Positions 30,148 to 31,661 of a stretch of 31,661 nt of DNA are shown here, in pieces (the first letter of the stretch is position 1; the number at the start of each line of letters is the position of its first letter). Source of the stretch: an uncultured Porphyromonadaceae bacterium. Lineage in GTDB: Bacteria > Bacteroidota > Bacteroidia > Bacteroidales > Muribaculaceae. The DNA lies in the NCBI GenBank assembly GCA_937901905.1, contig CALDIF010000023.1:1-31661 (forward strand), given 5' to 3'. The notes under the pieces were generated by a model. It searched no databases, was not told the origin of the DNA, and worked only from the letters and a program-made list of their open reading frames with translations. A program made the translations under genes and the position numbers.

Positions 30148-31661
30148 CTATATTACGATATCGGGTTGCTCGTATTCCGCTTCATTATCTTCGCTATCGG
30201 CAAGCAGTTCGGGAGCGATGTGCATATCCTTCAGTTTGGCAATCATCTCTACTGCTCCGTTGGGATCGATTTCCCTATAATAATCGACCAATGCGGGGAA
30301 ATAGCGGTAGTATATGTACCTATCCTGATTGGTGATATTGGACAACAAGGACAACGATAGCGACTGGTAGAACAACACATACTGCGCGTAGCGCTCGATT
30401 TCATCGCGTATCAATTGCACTGCAACAGCGTGGGCTGTCTTGTCACCGCCCTTAGTAGCCAAGCGTTCATAGGTGCGCGCATACTCCAGACCCATCTGCA
30501 ACGCAAACGGCGACGCCTTGACCGGCAATTTCTCCAACGACAAGTCAAGCACTCGGCGAGCACGGACGTAGTCACCCCTCTCGGCAAGATCCTCGGCAAG
30601 GTTGCCGAGCGTCATGCGTGTCGTGGTCACCATGCGACGTATAGTCTCGTCGAGGTAGAGCGAGCCGGCAGGAGCAACATCAATACCGCCCCAACGGAAA
30701 CGCTCGGTCACGTTGCGATACATCTTGTCACAGTCGCTGCCGATGTCACCCGTGGCAAGTGACATACCTCGTAGCGGCACGACCTGATAAGCCATGCCGG
30801 TGCACAACAAGTTGTCCTCAAGACCCAAATAGTAACTGCTCGGCACTGTCATTGCGAAGTAGCACGGACGTTTCCAACCGCCCTTAATGCTCGAGTTGAT
30901 GATGTCAAGACTCATCACTTGACTCGATGTCATGCCACTGCCCAATCCGGACAGGTTCAACGTGATGGCTTCAAGCACGGCATTAGCGGCGGTGTCGGCA
31001 ACAACCCCGGCTTTCACGGCTTGATTGACATCAACAGGAATAAACACATTCGAGTGTTGAATCATGTGCACACCGTAGTCGTTGGACAGTTTGTCGTAAG
31101 CATACAGTTCGTCGAGCATCGCGGATACCGGCACAGGCAGCGTGTCGGGTTGATACAGGTAGTTATATTGATGCTCATCGTAGGCGAACGTAAAGCGATC
31201 GGCCTGCATTGGCAACGGTTCCGACTCGTAGGCGGCACGTTGCATCTGGGCGATATACCAGTCGGTCGACAGGTAACTCAGGTTACACACGCGCACGTCG
31301 GTGCGATAACCCTCCACCTCTTGGGCATACCACAAGGGGAAGGTGTCGTTGTCTCCGTTGGTGAAGATAACCGCGTTAGGGTCAAGACTCGACAAGTAAT
31401 TCATGCCGAAGTCGCGCGCGGCGTAACGACCGCTGCGGTCATGGTCGTCCCACGTTTGACTCACCATTTGCAATGGGACAATAATGCCTGACAAGCACGC
31501 TATGACCGAGGCTGCCGTTCGGTTCCCCACCCCTTTGAAGGCAGTTGACAACAGACTGTACAAGCCGGCAACCCCCAAACCAATCCAAATGGCAAACGCA
31601 TAGAACGATCCGGCATAGGCATAGTCTCGCTCACGAGGCTGATTGGGTGTTTGATTGAGGT
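30148..31661 (-). CDS. DUF2723 family membrane protein (partial, 3' end)
   Basis: About 503 residues of the C-terminal part are visible; the start lies beyond the right edge, and the reading frame stays open to it (…PRERDYAYAGSFYAFAIWIGLGVAG), so internal start codons are not the true start. DUF2723 proteins are large multi-membrane-helix proteins of Bacteroidetes related to protein O-mannosyltransferase-like glycosyltransferases (GT117 type). Visible: the conserved RERDYAYAGSFYAFAIWIG segment, one or two helices, DRSGRYAARDFGMNYLSSLDPNAVIFTNGDNDTFPLWYAQEVEGYRTDVRVCNLSYLSTDWYI, then a soluble, probably periplasmic TPR-like end. It is the first gene seen of the deacetylase-queG operon. Confidence 0.9.
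   Translation of the reverse strand, partial: LNQTPNQPRERDYAYAGSFYAFAIWIGLGVAGLYSLLSTAFKGVGNRTAASVIACLSGIIVPLQMVSQTWDDHDRSGRYAARDFGMNYLSSLDPNAVIFTNGDNDTFPLWYAQEVEGYRTDVRVCNLSYLSTDWYIAQMQRAAYESEPLPMQADRFTFAYDEHQYNYLYQPDTLPVPVSAMLDELYAYDKLSNDYGVHMIQHSNVFIPVDVNQAVKAGVVADTAANAVLEAITLNLSGLGSGMTSSQVMSLDIINSSIKGGWKRPCYFAMTVPSSYYLGLEDNLLCTGMAYQVVPLRGMSLATGDIGSDCDKMYRNVTERFRWGGIDVAPAGSLYLDETIRRMVTTTRMTLGNLAEDLAERGDYVRARRVLDLSLEKLPVKASPFALQMGLEYARTYERLATKGGDKTAHAVAVQLIRDEIERYAQYVLFYQSLSLSLLSNITNQDRYIYYRYFPALVDYYREIDPNGAVEMIAKLKDMHIAPELLADSEDNEAEYEQPDIVI

Noticed and set aside
31576..31578. TTG start of the DUF2723 gene inside the window
   Set aside because: The frame is open to the edge and the upstream residues (RERDYAYAGSFYAFAIWIG) are conserved family sequence.

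Overview
The window looks like chromosomal DNA of a gut-type Bacteroidales bacterium, most plausibly near Muribaculaceae. The evidence is two SusC/SusD outer-membrane uptake pairs, a parA-parB-DUF5683-transglycosylase cluster, an rsfS-ftsH operon, a WbqC-like protein, a DUF2723 protein, an RNase H with a viroplasmin-type N-domain, and promoters of the Bacteroidetes type (TTTG, about 20 bp, TAnnTTTG). I assign the family by gene content and resemblance, not by a search. No rRNA, tRNA, CRISPR, transposase or prophage gene was seen.

Layout. 1-212: a promoter-bearing 55-bp direct repeat, then a small acidic DUF2795 gene. 622-5724 (minus): susC1-susD1. 5725-6431: a divergent control region with three copies of one 20-bp site, the middle copy inverted. 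6432-12631 (plus): susC2-susD2-lipoprotein. Neither SusCD operon has a glycoside hydrolase, ECF sigma/anti-sigma or hybrid sensor beside it here. 12706-14406 (minus): mscL and gapA, each with its own promoter. 14407-14885: an origin-like region with two perfect DnaA boxes flanked by the two separated halves of a parS-like palindrome. 14886-20427 (plus): parA, parB, a DUF5683 protein, a LysM transglycosylase, a small membrane protein and exodeoxyribonuclease III. 20435-23407 (minus): a TonB-plug/beta-barrel protein with a Gly/Arg/Pro tail. 23604-27399 (minus): rsfS-ftsH-wbqC-SDR, divergent from a MerR-type regulator (27535-27873, plus). 27904-31661 (minus): RNase HI, queG, polysaccharide deacetylase and a DUF2723 protein that runs off the right edge.

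How it fits together. The left half is nutrient uptake at the outer membrane: two different SusCD complexes read outward from one shared control region. The centre is chromosome replication and segregation plus envelope upkeep. The right half is housekeeping (membrane proteolysis, ribosome silencing, RNA/DNA hybrid removal, queuosine synthesis) and envelope glycan chemistry.

The most unusual signals are (a) the three-site inverted-repeat architecture between the divergent susC genes, which encloses a consensus promoter and could be a phase-variable promoter switch or a shared operator set, and (b) the split parS/DnaA-box module upstream of parA, a candidate replication origin.
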